From Pseudoalteromonas sp049257235 (GTDB lineage Bacteria; Pseudomonadota; Gammaproteobacteria; Enterobacterales; Alteromonadaceae): 64,000 nucleotides of DNA. A program made the position numbers and the translations under genes. The DNA lies in assembly GCF_049257235.1 (NCBI RefSeq), contig NZ_JBMMUF010000003.1:248001-312000 (forward strand), read 5' to 3'. Shown one piece after another: positions 52,483 to 62,760 of the stretch (within the stretch, counting starts at the first letter, position 1; the number at the start of each line of letters is the position of its first letter). Below the pieces are notes generated by a model, which saw only the letters and a list, made by a program, of their open reading frames with translations, was not told the origin of the DNA and did not search any database.

Positions 52483-52899
52483 CTAAAGCTCATTATTTCT
52501 TAGCTCGGGTATATCGCTAAGATACTGCACAAACTCCACTTCAAACCCTGCAGGGTCTAAAAAGTATACGTTACGACGATATGGATTATCGGCACCTTGT
52601 TTAGCAATTTCAAAGCCTGCATCTTGAAGCCGCTCAATCACCGCATCTAAATTTTCTGTTACGTAAGCAAAGTGCGCCAAACCAGGCTGATGTCCGGCCA
52701 GATCACGGTTATCACCTTCACCATTATCGCTCAGCGCGATGTAATGATAGTCATCACCAAAGTGAAGCCAGTTTCTAGGTTTACCCGACCACTCACTGTG
52801 GCCTTTACTACGTACGTACCAATGAGGAAAAACCGCGCGGTAAAACGACAGAGTCTTTTCAATATCCGTAACAACTAAGTTCACATGCTCTAGATACAT
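52483..52899 (-). CDS. VOC/glyoxalase-family protein
   Basis: This 138-residue vicinal-oxygen-chelate fold protein is made of two beta-alpha-beta-beta-beta modules. 'LEHVNLVVTDIEKTLSFYRAV' begins the first, with the metal-site His, and 'GLAHFAYVTENLDAVIERL' and 'FLDPAGFEVEFVQYL' (Glu metal site) form the second. Substrate unknown; such proteins can be dioxygenases, isomerases or resistance proteins. The ATG at 52899 has GGAGAG 5 bases upstream. Confidence 0.85.
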   Translation of the reverse strand: MYLEHVNLVVTDIEKTLSFYRAVFPHWYVRSKGHSEWSGKPRNWLHFGDDYHYIALSDNGEGDNRDLAGHQPGLAHFAYVTENLDAVIERLQDAGFEIAKQGADNPYRRNVYFLDPAGFEVEFVQYLSDIPELRNNEL

Positions 52900-52985
52900 A
52901 TATCTCTCCAAATTCAATGATTGATTATCAACTTAGAGAGACCTTAAAACCTCAACCTAAGTTGAGGTAAAGACTTTTCTAAATA

Positions 52986-53011
52986 AAAACGCCCAATAAA
53001 GGACGTTTTAA
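52986..53011 (-). terminator. Terminator of pmbA
   Basis: On the minus strand AAAACGTCC-6 nt-GGGCGTTTT is followed by T-rich sequence, 27 bases after the pmbA stop. The stem has one G-T pair. Confidence 0.75.
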
Positions 53012-53038
53012 CATCATTGTTATCGCAAGCTTTTAGTC

Positions 53039-54388
53039 TTACTGACCGGCAATTTGCATTTGCTCAATTAAAACCGAACCTGTGAGCACACCGCCACGGT
53101 GGTCCACATCACCACCAATCCCAGCGATGCCTTTAAACATATCCTTCAGGTTACCGGCAATGGTGATCTCACTGACAGGGTATTGAATCTCACCATTTTC
53201 TACCCAGAAGCCAGCTGCACCGCGAGAGTAATCACCTGTTACCGTATTCACCCCCTGACCCATTAGCTCGGTCACTAACAATCCTGTGCCCATTTGCTTT
53301 AATAACGCACTTAAGTTGTCATGTGTTTGCTGCACTAACCAATTATGAATACCACCGGCATGGCCTGTCGCTGTCATACCCATTTTGCGGGCGGCATAGC
53401 TCGCAAGTAGATAGGTTTTCAGCTCACCACCGTGAATAATTTCACGGTCAATAGTTTTCACCCCTTCCGAATCAAAAGGTGACGAGGCAAAGCCTTTGAG
53501 TAAATGCGGTCGCTCACTAATGTTAACGATATCACTGAACACTTGAGTATTAAGGCTATCCAGTAAGAAGCTAGATTTGCGATACAAAGCCCCACCACCG
53601 ATGGCCGAAACAAGGTGCCCAAATAAAGAGCTGGCGATGTCAGCACGAAACACGACAGGGACTTTCATGGTTCCCAGTTTTTGACTATTAAGTCGCGCAA
53701 TAGTCTCGCTCGCAGCTTCTAGGCCCACTTCTTTAGCCGCCTTTAACCCCTCTTTGTCACGAGAGATTGTATACGCTGAATCACGCTGCATTTGCTCGCC
53801 ATCTTGACCAATAACCATAGTACTGATGCTGTGACGAGTGCGCGGGAAGCCAGCCAACATACCATGACTATTGCCGTATACGCGCAAACCTTCATGACTG
53901 CTAAAGCTTGCGCCATCTGAGTTAACGATGCGCTCGTCAAAATTAAGTGCTGCGTGCTCGGCCTCTTGGCATATCGCAATCCCATCTTCAGGACTGACTT
54001 GCCATGGGTGATACAAATCGAGATCCGGTGGTGTCATCTCAAGTAGCTCAGCATCGGCCAAACCATTGCAGGGGTCTTCTGAGGTATATTTAGCAATCTC
54101 AATCGCTTTTTCAACGACTGAGCGCAGCGCCTGCGGGCTTAAATCAGCAGTAGAAGCCGAGCCTTTTTTGTTGCCGACATAAATACTCACACCGAGGCCA
54201 CCATCTTGGTTGAATTCAATGGTTTCAACTTCGCCCAAACGGGTGCTTACCGACAGTCCTGAGGTACTCGACATGGCTGCTTCGGCAGCCGTAGCGCCGA
54301 GCTTTTTGGCTTGCTCTAGCACTTCACTCACTGCTTCTTTTACTTCATCAATTTGTGTATAAATCGCAGCGGAGTCTTTGTCTTGCAT
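53039..54388 (-). CDS. pmbA: PmbA/TldE metalloprotease subunit
   Basis: This 449-residue partner of TldD matures peptide antibiotics and degrades labile proteins such as the CcdA antitoxin in E. coli. It lacks the HExxxH zinc motif, as TldE should, and shows 'IYVGNKKGSASTADLS', 'DYSRGAAGFWVENGEI' and 'YPVSEITIAGNLKDM'. The ATG at 54388 replaces a longer frame that adds 16 Arg-rich residues. It faces darP, which is divergent. Confidence 0.94.
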   Translation of the reverse strand: MQDKDSAAIYTQIDEVKEAVSEVLEQAKKLGATAAEAAMSSTSGLSVSTRLGEVETIEFNQDGGLGVSIYVGNKKGSASTADLSPQALRSVVEKAIEIAKYTSEDPCNGLADAELLEMTPPDLDLYHPWQVSPEDGIAICQEAEHAALNFDERIVNSDGASFSSHEGLRVYGNSHGMLAGFPRTRHSISTMVIGQDGEQMQRDSAYTISRDKEGLKAAKEVGLEAASETIARLNSQKLGTMKVPVVFRADIASSLFGHLVSAIGGGALYRKSSFLLDSLNTQVFSDIVNISERPHLLKGFASSPFDSEGVKTIDREIIHGGELKTYLLASYAARKMGMTATGHAGGIHNWLVQQTHDNLSALLKQMGTGLLVTELMGQGVNTVTGDYSRGAAGFWVENGEIQYPVSEITIAGNLKDMFKGIAGIGGDVDHRGGVLTGSVLIEQMQIAGQ

Positions 54389-54557
54389 AATTCTTTTCGC
54401 TCTTAAATCGTATGCTCTAAGCCTAACACAAAGCATCTCAGTAATTTAGTGATAACACGTCTTTAATCCATCCATGAACACACATGAACGAGATTATATA
54501 AACACTTACGCATACTAATTGGTATAATAGTGTCAAAGTGCATTATTCGAGACCAAC

Positions 54558-55070
54558 ATGGCTAAAAAACCACAACCTGAAGAAGAAATTATTTACGTAT
54601 CTAAAAGTGAGCTCAAACGCGATGCCATGGAATTCCATGATCTTGGCGTAGAAATGGCGAACCTTTCTAAAAAGCAACGTGAGAAACTTCCTCTTAGTCC
54701 AGATTTGGTTGCAGCTATGGAGCTTGCCGATCGCCTTAAAGACAAAAAAGATGCTTATCGTCGTCACCTAAACTACATCGCTAAAACACTGCGTGGCACT
54801 GCGAATGTCGATGAAATTCATGATGCGATGGCGATTATCACTAATAAGAACAATCAAAAAGACGTACTCGTTAACAAAATTGAGCTCATTCGCGATGAGT
54901 TAATTGCCCAAGGCGATAGCCGTCTTAACCCGTTGCTGGAAGAATATCCAAATTTAGAACGCCAACGCATGCGTCAACTGATCCGCCAAGCCGCGAAAGA
55001 AGTTAAACAAGAGAAACCTGGAAAGTCTTTTAAAGAGCTGTTCCAAGTGCTCAAAGACCTCATGTTATAA
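54558..55070 (+). CDS. darP: Dual-action ribosomal maturation protein DarP (YjgA)
   Basis: This 170-residue, highly basic, helical protein helps late 50S assembly. The start 'EEIIYVSKSELKRDAMEFHDL' is characteristic, and the end 'GKSFKELFQVLKDL' as well. It lies between pmbA (divergent) and tldD (convergent), as in E. coli where yjgA neighbours pmbA. Confidence 0.94.
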   Translation: MAKKPQPEEEIIYVSKSELKRDAMEFHDLGVEMANLSKKQREKLPLSPDLVAAMELADRLKDKKDAYRRHLNYIAKTLRGTANVDEIHDAMAIITNKNNQKDVLVNKIELIRDELIAQGDSRLNPLLEEYPNLERQRMRQLIRQAAKEVKQEKPGKSFKELFQVLKDLML

Positions 55071-55086
55071 GCGACCAAGCACAATC

Positions 55087-55114
55087 AAAAAAGGCAGCCT
55101 AGGCTGCCTTTTTG
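55087..55114. terminator. Bidirectional terminator between darP and tldD
   Basis: AAAAAAGGCAGCC and GGCTGCCTTTTT form a strong stem with A and T runs. It is 17 bases after darP and 6 bases after the tldD stop on the other strand. Confidence 0.9.
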
Positions 55115-55119
55115 CTGTG

Positions 55120-56559
55120 TTATGCTGTCCCACCAACGGTGAGCTGGTCAATTTTTAATGATGGTTGGCCGACCCCTACAGGGACACTTTGACCATCTTT
55201 ACCACACACGCCAACACCTTTATCAAGCTCTAGATCATTACCAACCATAGATATTTGCTTCATGACCTCTGGGCCATTACCAATTAAGGTCGCACCTTTA
55301 ATCGGTGTGGTGATTTTACCATTTTCAATCAAATAGGCTTCTGAAGCAGAGAACACAAATTTACCAGAGGTAATATCCACCTGACCGCCGCCAAAGTTAG
55401 GCGCGTAAATCCCCTTGTCTACAGAGGCAATAATATCTTGCTGCGAGTGCTCACCTGCAAGCATATAGGTATTGGTCATCCGGGGCATAGGGAGATGCGC
55501 ATAAGACTCGCGACGACCATTACCTGTTGGCGCAACACCCATTAGCTTAGCGTTGTGCTTATCTTGCATGTACCCTTTAAGAATGCCATTTTCTATAAGC
55601 ACGTTATACCCAGCTGGTGTGCCTTCATCATCAATGTTTAACGACCCTCGGCGATTTGCCATGGTGCCATCATCCACTACGGTGCATAGTTCTGATGCCA
55701 CTTGCTGACCCACTTTACCGCTAAAGGCAGAGGCTCCTTTGCGGTTAAAATCACCTTCTAGACCATGACCAACAGCTTCATGGAGCAACACCCCCGGCCA
55801 ACCAGCGCCCAGTACTACTGGCATAGTACCTGCGGGAGCATCAACTGCTTCAAGGTTTACTTTTGCCATGCGCACTGCATCTTCTGCAAAATGCATCCAA
55901 CGCGGCTTACCTTCAACCATTTCTTTGAAGTAGTTGAAATCAGTACGCGAACCACCGCCAGCTCCCCCGCGTTCACGGCGCTCCCCTTTAACAAGTAACA
56001 CTGAACAATTGAGTCGCACCAATGGACGAATATCGGTCGCAAACGTACCGTCGCTGGCAGCCACTAACACTTCCTCATACACCGCTGACATTGAGCTCAC
56101 TACCTGTTCAGCCTCTGGTGCGAGTTGACGAATATACTCTTCTACTTCACGCAGTAAGGCGACTTTATCCGCGTCTTTCATGCTCTGTATTGGCTGCATC
56201 GGCTCGAATTGACGTTTTACATCAGCTTCACTGAACACCTGAATCTTGCCATCTTGCCCCGCATCGGCAATGCTTCGTGCCGCCATTGCTGCATTGTTAA
56301 TGGCTTCGAGGTTAATTGCATCCGAGTATGAGAAACCGGTTTTTTCGCCACTGATAGCGCGCACACCCACACCACGTTCGATGTTGTAGCTACCTTCTTT
56401 GACTAAGCCATCTTCAAGCACCCACGATTCGTTATAACTTGACTGGAAATACAAGTCTGCATAATCGACTTTGTGCTGATGCATGTAACTCAACGCCTTG
56501 GCTAGATCGTCTCTATCCAACTGGCTTTGGGTTAATAAATTCTGCTCAACTTGGCTCAT
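55120..56559 (-). CDS. tldD: TldD metalloprotease subunit
   Basis: This 479-residue catalytic partner of PmbA has the zinc motif HExxxH in 'LLHEAVGHGLEGDF' near residue 260, with a third ligand further on in the conserved 'CGKDGQSVPVGVGQPSL' region. 'RRGSLNIDDEGTPAG' and 'MTNTYMLAG' are family segments. Overlaps the nitrilase gene by 4 bases. Confidence 0.96.
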   Translation of the reverse strand: MSQVEQNLLTQSQLDRDDLAKALSYMHQHKVDYADLYFQSSYNESWVLEDGLVKEGSYNIERGVGVRAISGEKTGFSYSDAINLEAINNAAMAARSIADAGQDGKIQVFSEADVKRQFEPMQPIQSMKDADKVALLREVEEYIRQLAPEAEQVVSSMSAVYEEVLVAASDGTFATDIRPLVRLNCSVLLVKGERRERGGAGGGSRTDFNYFKEMVEGKPRWMHFAEDAVRMAKVNLEAVDAPAGTMPVVLGAGWPGVLLHEAVGHGLEGDFNRKGASAFSGKVGQQVASELCTVVDDGTMANRRGSLNIDDEGTPAGYNVLIENGILKGYMQDKHNAKLMGVAPTGNGRRESYAHLPMPRMTNTYMLAGEHSQQDIIASVDKGIYAPNFGGGQVDITSGKFVFSASEAYLIENGKITTPIKGATLIGNGPEVMKQISMVGNDLELDKGVGVCGKDGQSVPVGVGQPSLKIDQLTVGGTA

Positions 56560-57383
56560 AATTTTACTTTTCTCGCTTGGCGGTGAGCGTGCATAGGCAT
56601 GCGCTCACGGCATTGATTTAATTCGTTCATGTCGACAGTGGCGCTGATCCAGCCTTCGCCAGAATGACATTCGCTGATGATCTCGCCCCACGGAGAAATA
56701 ATCAGGCTATGACCATAAGTTTGCCTACCATTGTCATGGGCAATATCAGTGTCATTACGACCATATAAACCTGCAGCAACCACAAAGGCTTGGCTTTCAA
56801 TTGCTCGGGCTCTAAGCAAGGTGTGCCAATGTGCTCGTCCCGTTGGTACAGTAAATGCGCTGGGCACAAGCAATACGTTGGCACCGAGTTCTACTTGAGC
56901 TCGGTACAACTCACTAAAGCGCATATCATAACACACACTCAGCCCTACCTTAGTACCAAGCACATCCGCGACCACTATGTGTTCGCCTGGTTGAGTGTGC
57001 TTTGACTCATGATAATTGCCCGTGTTGTCAGATACGGTGACATCAAAAAGGTGGATCTTGTTGTACTGAGCACACTCGCGCCCTTGAGCATCAAACAAAA
57101 TAGAGGCAGCGTAGTATCTACCGGTGTCACTCATAACAGGAATCGTCCCTGCTGCGAGCCAGACTTGCTCTTTTTGACAAAGCAGTGACAATTGTTGCCG
57201 CCAATATTGATGCTGACGAGCCACTTCCAGAACCTGCTCTGAGCTTTTTGCAAAACATAACCAGCTTTCTGGCAGACTCACCAAACAGGGCCTGTGCGCT
57301 GGCAACGTATTGATGAACTCAGCAACGCGCTCAAAGTTATGTTTGGCATTACTGGTTGCACAAAATTGCAAAGCATGAATCAT
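56556..57383 (-). CDS. Nitrilase-superfamily amidase (Nit1/YbeM-like)
   Basis: This 275-residue carbon-nitrogen hydrolase has the Glu-Lys-Cys triad: Glu in 'SLPESWLCF' (about 39), Lys in 'YNKIHLFDV' (about 110) and Cys in 'GLSVCYDMRFSELYR' (about 150). That pattern and the His-Leu-Phe-Asp loop fit the Nit1 branch, which removes deaminated glutathione. The ATG at 57383 forms TGATG with the yhdP stop. Placed in a yhdP-nit-tldD run common in this group. Confidence 0.88.
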   Translation of the reverse strand: MIHALQFCATSNAKHNFERVAEFINTLPAHRPCLVSLPESWLCFAKSSEQVLEVARQHQYWRQQLSLLCQKEQVWLAAGTIPVMSDTGRYYAASILFDAQGRECAQYNKIHLFDVTVSDNTGNYHESKHTQPGEHIVVADVLGTKVGLSVCYDMRFSELYRAQVELGANVLLVPSAFTVPTGRAHWHTLLRARAIESQAFVVAAGLYGRNDTDIAHDNGRQTYGHSLIISPWGEIISECHSGEGWISATVDMNELNQCRERMPMHAHRQARKVKL

Positions 57384-60300
57384 CACGATTGCGGCTGCTC
57401 CTGCTGCTGTTGTGGTTGTGAAGGCGCGGGCTCAGACGAGGGCTGACTTTGGGCAGCCTGCGGTAATGTCACTTCGCGGCTCTTTCTATCGAGTTCTATC
57501 ACTTGTGGATCGCTCATAGACCCCGTTACTTTGAAATTAATTTCAGAGATCACCCGTGCTGAATGTATTACTTTATCAAGTGCTAGCGCTGCCAAACCGG
57601 TGACGGGATTCACCATCCACGCCACAATTACGGGCAAGCTTGAAGTGACTTGAGGTGCAACAGCCAAGTCATAGTTGATAGTCTGGGTATTCAAATCAGC
57701 ATAACCTTTAATTGTTAAATCAGCAGGCACGCCATCCATTTTTGTATCTTGGGTGTATGCAATTCCTTGCTCGAGCTGTATTGAGCCTTCCATGGAATTA
57801 TAGAAAAAGCCTTTGGCGAAAACATCGCGAAAGTCCAGTTTTAACTTACGTACCAGTGAATCCAAGCTCAATAACGAGAATACCCGCGCGCCGCCATCAC
57901 TAATATCGCGTAAGTGGCCTTCACCCAGTTCCCATTTAACCTCACCACCGAGTGACGCGACGTTAAAGTCATAGGGAGCGCCTTGCCAAGTCAAATCAAA
58001 GTCCATCTTTGCTTTTGAATCTTGTACCGTAGAGGTGAGATCAAATTCATCGAATAATTGGCCGATGTCTTTACTATTGAACTGCCCTGATAGCAGCGTG
58101 GCACCATCTCGCCATATGCCATTGGCTCGCAACACATGCTCGTCTTTATCAACCAGTAACTCGCTAATATTGAGCTGTGTGTTATCACCTGCAAAGCGGA
58201 TGAGCACCTTGTCTAATTGGTATTCGTTCAGTCGGCAATCTTGGCAGTCAAAACGCACACTGGGCAGACGAGCAAGCCAGCTTAAATCTTCAGCTTGTTG
58301 CTCTTTGACTGTCACAGTTTTGTTGTTTTGTGGTTCCTTGGTTTCGATATCGGTTTCAATATCGGTTTCAATATTGGCTTCGTCATTGGCTACTACAGCA
58401 CGTAAATAGTCTGCTTTAACAAGGATCTCTCGCCCTACAGCAGACTCACCCACTGGAATATCTACGCGTGCTCTGAGCTCTTTGGCATTAAGCTTAAGAT
58501 CCATCGCTCCAGGTACGGGTGTCAGTGTGAATTCAACATCAGTAAAGGGAACAGGGCCGACATTGGCTTGTTGCACACTACCAGAAACCTTGTTGAGCGG
58601 TGGCAGTATCGGCGCTTGCGTTGAAGGCTGACTTGCCAATGCGATGATGTCATCAATGACTGGTTGCCATGCAATAATGTCGGCATTTTGAAGCTGCACC
58701 GTGACATCAAAATCACGCTGATTAAGTCCTAAGTTTTTTTGGCCAACAATCAAATGGGCGTTACTCATTCTTTTGCTTTGGTTATCAAAAATACCATTAA
58801 AGAACAGCCCACTTTCGAGCTCAGCCATAATTAAGTTCGAAATATCATCGCCTTGCACAATGGCTTTTAGAGTGCGGGTATCTTCTGCATGCTTATTGTA
58901 CGGCTCAGGCAACGTGCTGTTGATACCAACAAGATCACCTTGAACTGTTGCTTCATAATTGAATCCTTGCTCTGAGAATTTCAAAGCAATATTGGCATCG
59001 AGCGCGGTTTTACCCGTTAACTGCGCCTCAAGCAGCCCACCTAAATGCTTCGTTAATACTTCAGAGTCGAGCTCAAGGGCAACATCGATTGCGGTGTTAT
59101 ACACCCCATCTTGCTGCTGGCCTAATACGTCAACACTCACAGGCATACCTAGCCAAAGTGCACGAGCACCTGTAAGTTCAATACGGTCATTTTCAAAACT
59201 TAATTTACCCGTTAACTCGGTAATATCGATGCCCGGCTGAGCAATGTAAACCGGCGTGCCAGAGAAGGTCACATACCCTTTGGCTACGACCTCTGTATCT
59301 TTGAGGCCAATTTGCAGTTGAATTTGACCATCGAGCTGGCCTTTTGCTTGGATCACATCAAAGACAGTGGCTAATGGCTGGGCTAACGGCGTACCTGCAA
59401 AAAAGGGCTGCAATACTGTGGCGTCCACTTGTTCATTGATATCCACATACAACACATCAGCATTTTGCAGATCTTGTAAATAGACATGAACTTTGTTGCC
59501 AAGCTCCAGATTTAGCAGCTTGCCTTTGCGGCTATAAATGTCCATGCGCTGATTATCAAAGCTCAGGGTTACGCCTGCTTCTTGTAGCGCCGGCCAGTCG
59601 GGGGCAAATGCAAATTCAACGTCATCAACCTGTGCTTGAACCAAAAATCGACCTTGTTGCTGAGCAAACGGAAACTCGCTAATTGGACCTTGCAACAGCA
59701 CTTGAGCAAACCGCATATCCCCTTGTTTGATTGCGCCATTGAGATAATTAATGAGGTTGTCATGCATATACGGCTTGGGGAAATAATCACCGGCACTTTT
59801 CGCGCTGCCACCGGTAATTTCTGCGTACAGATCAAATTTAGGCTGAGCATCAAGGTGCAGCGCAAACTCACTGACCAAATCAAGATCTTGGTTAGTCAGT
59901 TGCACGTTTTCACTTTCTATTGACCAATAATCGCCACGGTTATAAAAATCGATGTCGGCGATAAAATTTTGATAGGCCAGTGGTGTCGAGAACGTGTCCC
60001 CCGTGAGCAAGTGGTTATCCACTCCGGATATCTGTAACACCCCTTTTTGGCTGGTTATATTTGCTTTGGCACTTAGCTCTTGCGCTCCAGGAATACCATG
60101 AAAACCAGACCAACCAAGGTGTTCAGCTTCAAACCACACGCGCCATTGTTCACCACTTTGCCAATGAAAATACCCTTCATTAATAAAACCTTGTGGCTCA
60201 ATAGAGACAATATTGTGCAGCATGTCAGATTTGGCTAAACGCGCAAACGTCGATACGACTGAGATATCAAGATCTTGCACCCAAATACGTTGTTCATTAC

Positions 60301-61288
60301 TAAACAATGCATCAAAAATAATAGGCGACCACTGGTATTGCTCATCACTGAGCTGCAAGCCAGACGTTCGTACTCGCCAACCTTTCGCTTGGGGGTGCAT
60401 GCGCACCATGCCTTGCTGCAATTCAAGATATTCTGGCTGGTCATTGTTACGCCAAGAAAGCTGGCTAGGTTGCATCGCGACTTGGATATCAGTAAGGCGT
60501 CCGCCGGCAATGTGCAACCATGACTCAAGGTTAAGATCCGATTGTAACTGACTCAACTCATCGCGCATGTACTCCTGTAGCCAACCGGAGATATCCAACC
60601 CTTGCGCCTGTAAATACAAATCACCGTATACCGTAGGCAAGGTCTCACCGCTGAGTTTCAAGCGAGCTTCAAGGGTGTTTTTTTCAATACCAGGCAAGCT
60701 TACCTGTCCTTGCGCGAAGTGCCCTTCAACGCGGTTCTCCCACACTAAGTTTTCTAGCAAAATGCGATGTTCGCGATCATCAACACTGATGATTCGCAGG
60801 CGGCTATCTTCTATTGCGAAATGTCCTGAGTTACCAAGGAACAAATTTTCAATTAAGGCTTGTTGCTGTGAGCCACCGTCTTGTGTGTCATTGGCGAAGA
60901 GCTGTCGGGCATCGACTTGGGCATCGAACCCCTCGAGGACAAAATAGTTGGAGCTGAGCTGGCGGCTGAGCAGTGACTGCCACAAATTAACATGCAGACG
61001 AGTTTGCTTTATGGTGACGCTGATAGGTGCATTTTCGTTATCAGCAAAGCTAATATCGTTAATGACTAAGGCAGGGCCATTCCCCTGCCAATTGGCGCTG
61101 AGCGAGCCGATGGAGATATCAACATTAAATTGCTCTGCTAAAAACTGTTCTAATTCGAGGCGGTGATCATTTGCATACGGTAGGCTGTACTTCAGCAAAG
61201 AGACAAGTATTGCTAACAGCACTAGGGTAATAGCGCTGATTTGCCATACTTTTCTCATGCAAAAGAAGCATACCGATTTGATATTCAC
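57383..61288 (-). CDS. yhdP: AsmA-like phospholipid-transport protein YhdP
   Basis: This giant, 1301-residue envelope protein has one N-terminal membrane helix (about 15-33) and a long run of beta strands (AsmA-like DUF3971 repeats) that should span the periplasm and move phospholipids to the outer membrane. The C-terminal AsmA domain has 'YDLAVAPQVTSSLPVIVAWM' and 'PVTGLAALALDKVI', and a Gln/Pro/Ser tail. The GTG at 61288 forms TAGTG with the rng stop; an ATG at 61258 is the alternative. An acidic ETDI repeat lies near residue 970. Confidence 0.93.
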   Translation of the reverse strand: MNIKSVCFFCMRKVWQISAITLVLLAILVSLLKYSLPYANDHRLELEQFLAEQFNVDISIGSLSANWQGNGPALVINDISFADNENAPISVTIKQTRLHVNLWQSLLSRQLSSNYFVLEGFDAQVDARQLFANDTQDGGSQQQALIENLFLGNSGHFAIEDSRLRIISVDDREHRILLENLVWENRVEGHFAQGQVSLPGIEKNTLEARLKLSGETLPTVYGDLYLQAQGLDISGWLQEYMRDELSQLQSDLNLESWLHIAGGRLTDIQVAMQPSQLSWRNNDQPEYLELQQGMVRMHPQAKGWRVRTSGLQLSDEQYQWSPIIFDALFSNEQRIWVQDLDISVVSTFARLAKSDMLHNIVSIEPQGFINEGYFHWQSGEQWRVWFEAEHLGWSGFHGIPGAQELSAKANITSQKGVLQISGVDNHLLTGDTFSTPLAYQNFIADIDFYNRGDYWSIESENVQLTNQDLDLVSEFALHLDAQPKFDLYAEITGGSAKSAGDYFPKPYMHDNLINYLNGAIKQGDMRFAQVLLQGPISEFPFAQQQGRFLVQAQVDDVEFAFAPDWPALQEAGVTLSFDNQRMDIYSRKGKLLNLELGNKVHVYLQDLQNADVLYVDINEQVDATVLQPFFAGTPLAQPLATVFDVIQAKGQLDGQIQLQIGLKDTEVVAKGYVTFSGTPVYIAQPGIDITELTGKLSFENDRIELTGARALWLGMPVSVDVLGQQQDGVYNTAIDVALELDSEVLTKHLGGLLEAQLTGKTALDANIALKFSEQGFNYEATVQGDLVGINSTLPEPYNKHAEDTRTLKAIVQGDDISNLIMAELESGLFFNGIFDNQSKRMSNAHLIVGQKNLGLNQRDFDVTVQLQNADIIAWQPVIDDIIALASQPSTQAPILPPLNKVSGSVQQANVGPVPFTDVEFTLTPVPGAMDLKLNAKELRARVDIPVGESAVGREILVKADYLRAVVANDEANIETDIETDIETKEPQNNKTVTVKEQQAEDLSWLARLPSVRFDCQDCRLNEYQLDKVLIRFAGDNTQLNISELLVDKDEHVLRANGIWRDGATLLSGQFNSKDIGQLFDEFDLTSTVQDSKAKMDFDLTWQGAPYDFNVASLGGEVKWELGEGHLRDISDGGARVFSLLSLDSLVRKLKLDFRDVFAKGFFYNSMEGSIQLEQGIAYTQDTKMDGVPADLTIKGYADLNTQTINYDLAVAPQVTSSLPVIVAWMVNPVTGLAALALDKVIHSARVISEINFKVTGSMSDPQVIELDRKSREVTLPQAAQSQPSSEPAPSQPQQQQEQPQS

Positions 61289-62760
61289 TACATCATCACC
61301 ACATCGAACTGCTCTTGGCTGTAAAGGTTTTCAGTCTGGATGATCACTTGCTTACCTATAAACAGTTCCAGCTCTGCAAGATTGTGGTATTCGTCGTTAA
61401 TAAGCGCTTCGCTCACCGCGGCTGAGGCATAAACCATAAATTTGTCAGCATCATATGCACGGTTGACTCTCACAATCTCACGTAAAATTTCATAACACAC
61501 TGTTTCTACAGTTTTTAATGAACCACGACCGGCGCATGATGGACATACTCCACAAAGAATATGCTCCAAGCTTTCACGGGTTCGCTTACGGGTCATTTCC
61601 ACTAAACCCAGTGCTGATAAGCCATTGATGTTGGCTTTTGCTCTGTCTTTAGACAGCGCCTGCTCTAAAGAGTGCAATACGCGTCGTTTGTGCTCATCGG
61701 ACATCATGTCGATAAAATCGATGATAATAATACCGCCTAAGTTACGTAACCGTAGCTGTCTGGCAATGGCACTGGTTGCTTCAATGTTGGTATTGAATAT
61801 GGTTTCTTCTAAGTTACGATGACCTACAAACGCGCCTGTATTCACATCCACGGTGGTCATTGCTTCAGTTTGGTCAATGATCAGATAGCCACCTGATTTG
61901 AGCTCCACTTTTCTGTGCAATGCTTTTTGAATCTCGCTTTCAACATCAAACAAGTCAAAAATAGGGCGCTCACCAGGATAGTACTCTAGGACTTTATTCA
62001 GGTGTGGCACAAACTCTTCAGTGAAAGCCGCCAACTCGTGATATGTCAGCTTGGAGTCAACGCGAATGCGCTCCATGTCTTCACCGACGTAGTCACGTAA
62101 AGTACGAAATGCGAGTTTTAAATCTTCATGCAAAATTGTTTCTTTACTCGATTTCTTGCGACGTTCAACAATTTTCAACCATAGCTTTTTTAAGAACTCA
62201 GCGTCATGTTTCAGTTCATGCTCGCTCGCACCTTCAGCGGCAGTACGCACAATAAAACCACCGTTTTCATCGTTATATTGCGCTACTGCATCTTTGAGAC
62301 GCTGACGCTCATCTTCGCTTTCAATGCGTTGACTCACGCCCACATGCGAGGCATCAGGCATAAAAACGAGGTATCGAGAGGGAATGGTAATATCCGTGGT
62401 CAGGCGCGCACCTTTGGTGCCAATGGGGTCTTTAACCACCTGCACCATAATATATTGGCCTTGGCGCACTAACTCTCGAATATCTTGCACCTTTTTAATA
62501 GGCTGCTCATCTACACCCTCGACGATTGAGGCGCTATTGACGATATCTGAGGCATGTAAAAATGCGGCTTTTTCAAGCCCTATGTCAACAAAAGCAGCCT
62601 GCATACCAGGTAGCACTCGGCTTACTTTACCGAGGTAGATATTACCCACGATACCCAAATTGCCGATACGCTCGACTTGTACTTCTTGCAGCACACCGTT
62701 TTCAATCAGTGCCACACGACTCTCACTGGGAGTCACATTGATAAGTAGTTCAGAGCTCAT
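61288..62760 (-). CDS. rng: Ribonuclease G
   Basis: This 490-residue RNase E/G family endonuclease processes the 5' end of 16S rRNA. It has an S1 domain (about 35-125), the catalytic DNase I-like region with 'TVDVNTGAFVGHRNLE' and 'GGIIIIDFIDM' carrying the two metal Asp residues, and a zinc-link CxxC in 'CGVCPSCAGRG'. There is no long C-terminal scaffold, so it is RNase G, not E. Overlaps maf by 11 bases. Confidence 0.96.
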   Translation of the reverse strand: MSSELLINVTPSESRVALIENGVLQEVQVERIGNLGIVGNIYLGKVSRVLPGMQAAFVDIGLEKAAFLHASDIVNSASIVEGVDEQPIKKVQDIRELVRQGQYIMVQVVKDPIGTKGARLTTDITIPSRYLVFMPDASHVGVSQRIESEDERQRLKDAVAQYNDENGGFIVRTAAEGASEHELKHDAEFLKKLWLKIVERRKKSSKETILHEDLKLAFRTLRDYVGEDMERIRVDSKLTYHELAAFTEEFVPHLNKVLEYYPGERPIFDLFDVESEIQKALHRKVELKSGGYLIIDQTEAMTTVDVNTGAFVGHRNLEETIFNTNIEATSAIARQLRLRNLGGIIIIDFIDMMSDEHKRRVLHSLEQALSKDRAKANINGLSALGLVEMTRKRTRESLEHILCGVCPSCAGRGSLKTVETVCYEILREIVRVNRAYDADKFMVYASAAVSEALINDEYHNLAELELFIGKQVIIQTENLYSQEQFDVVMM

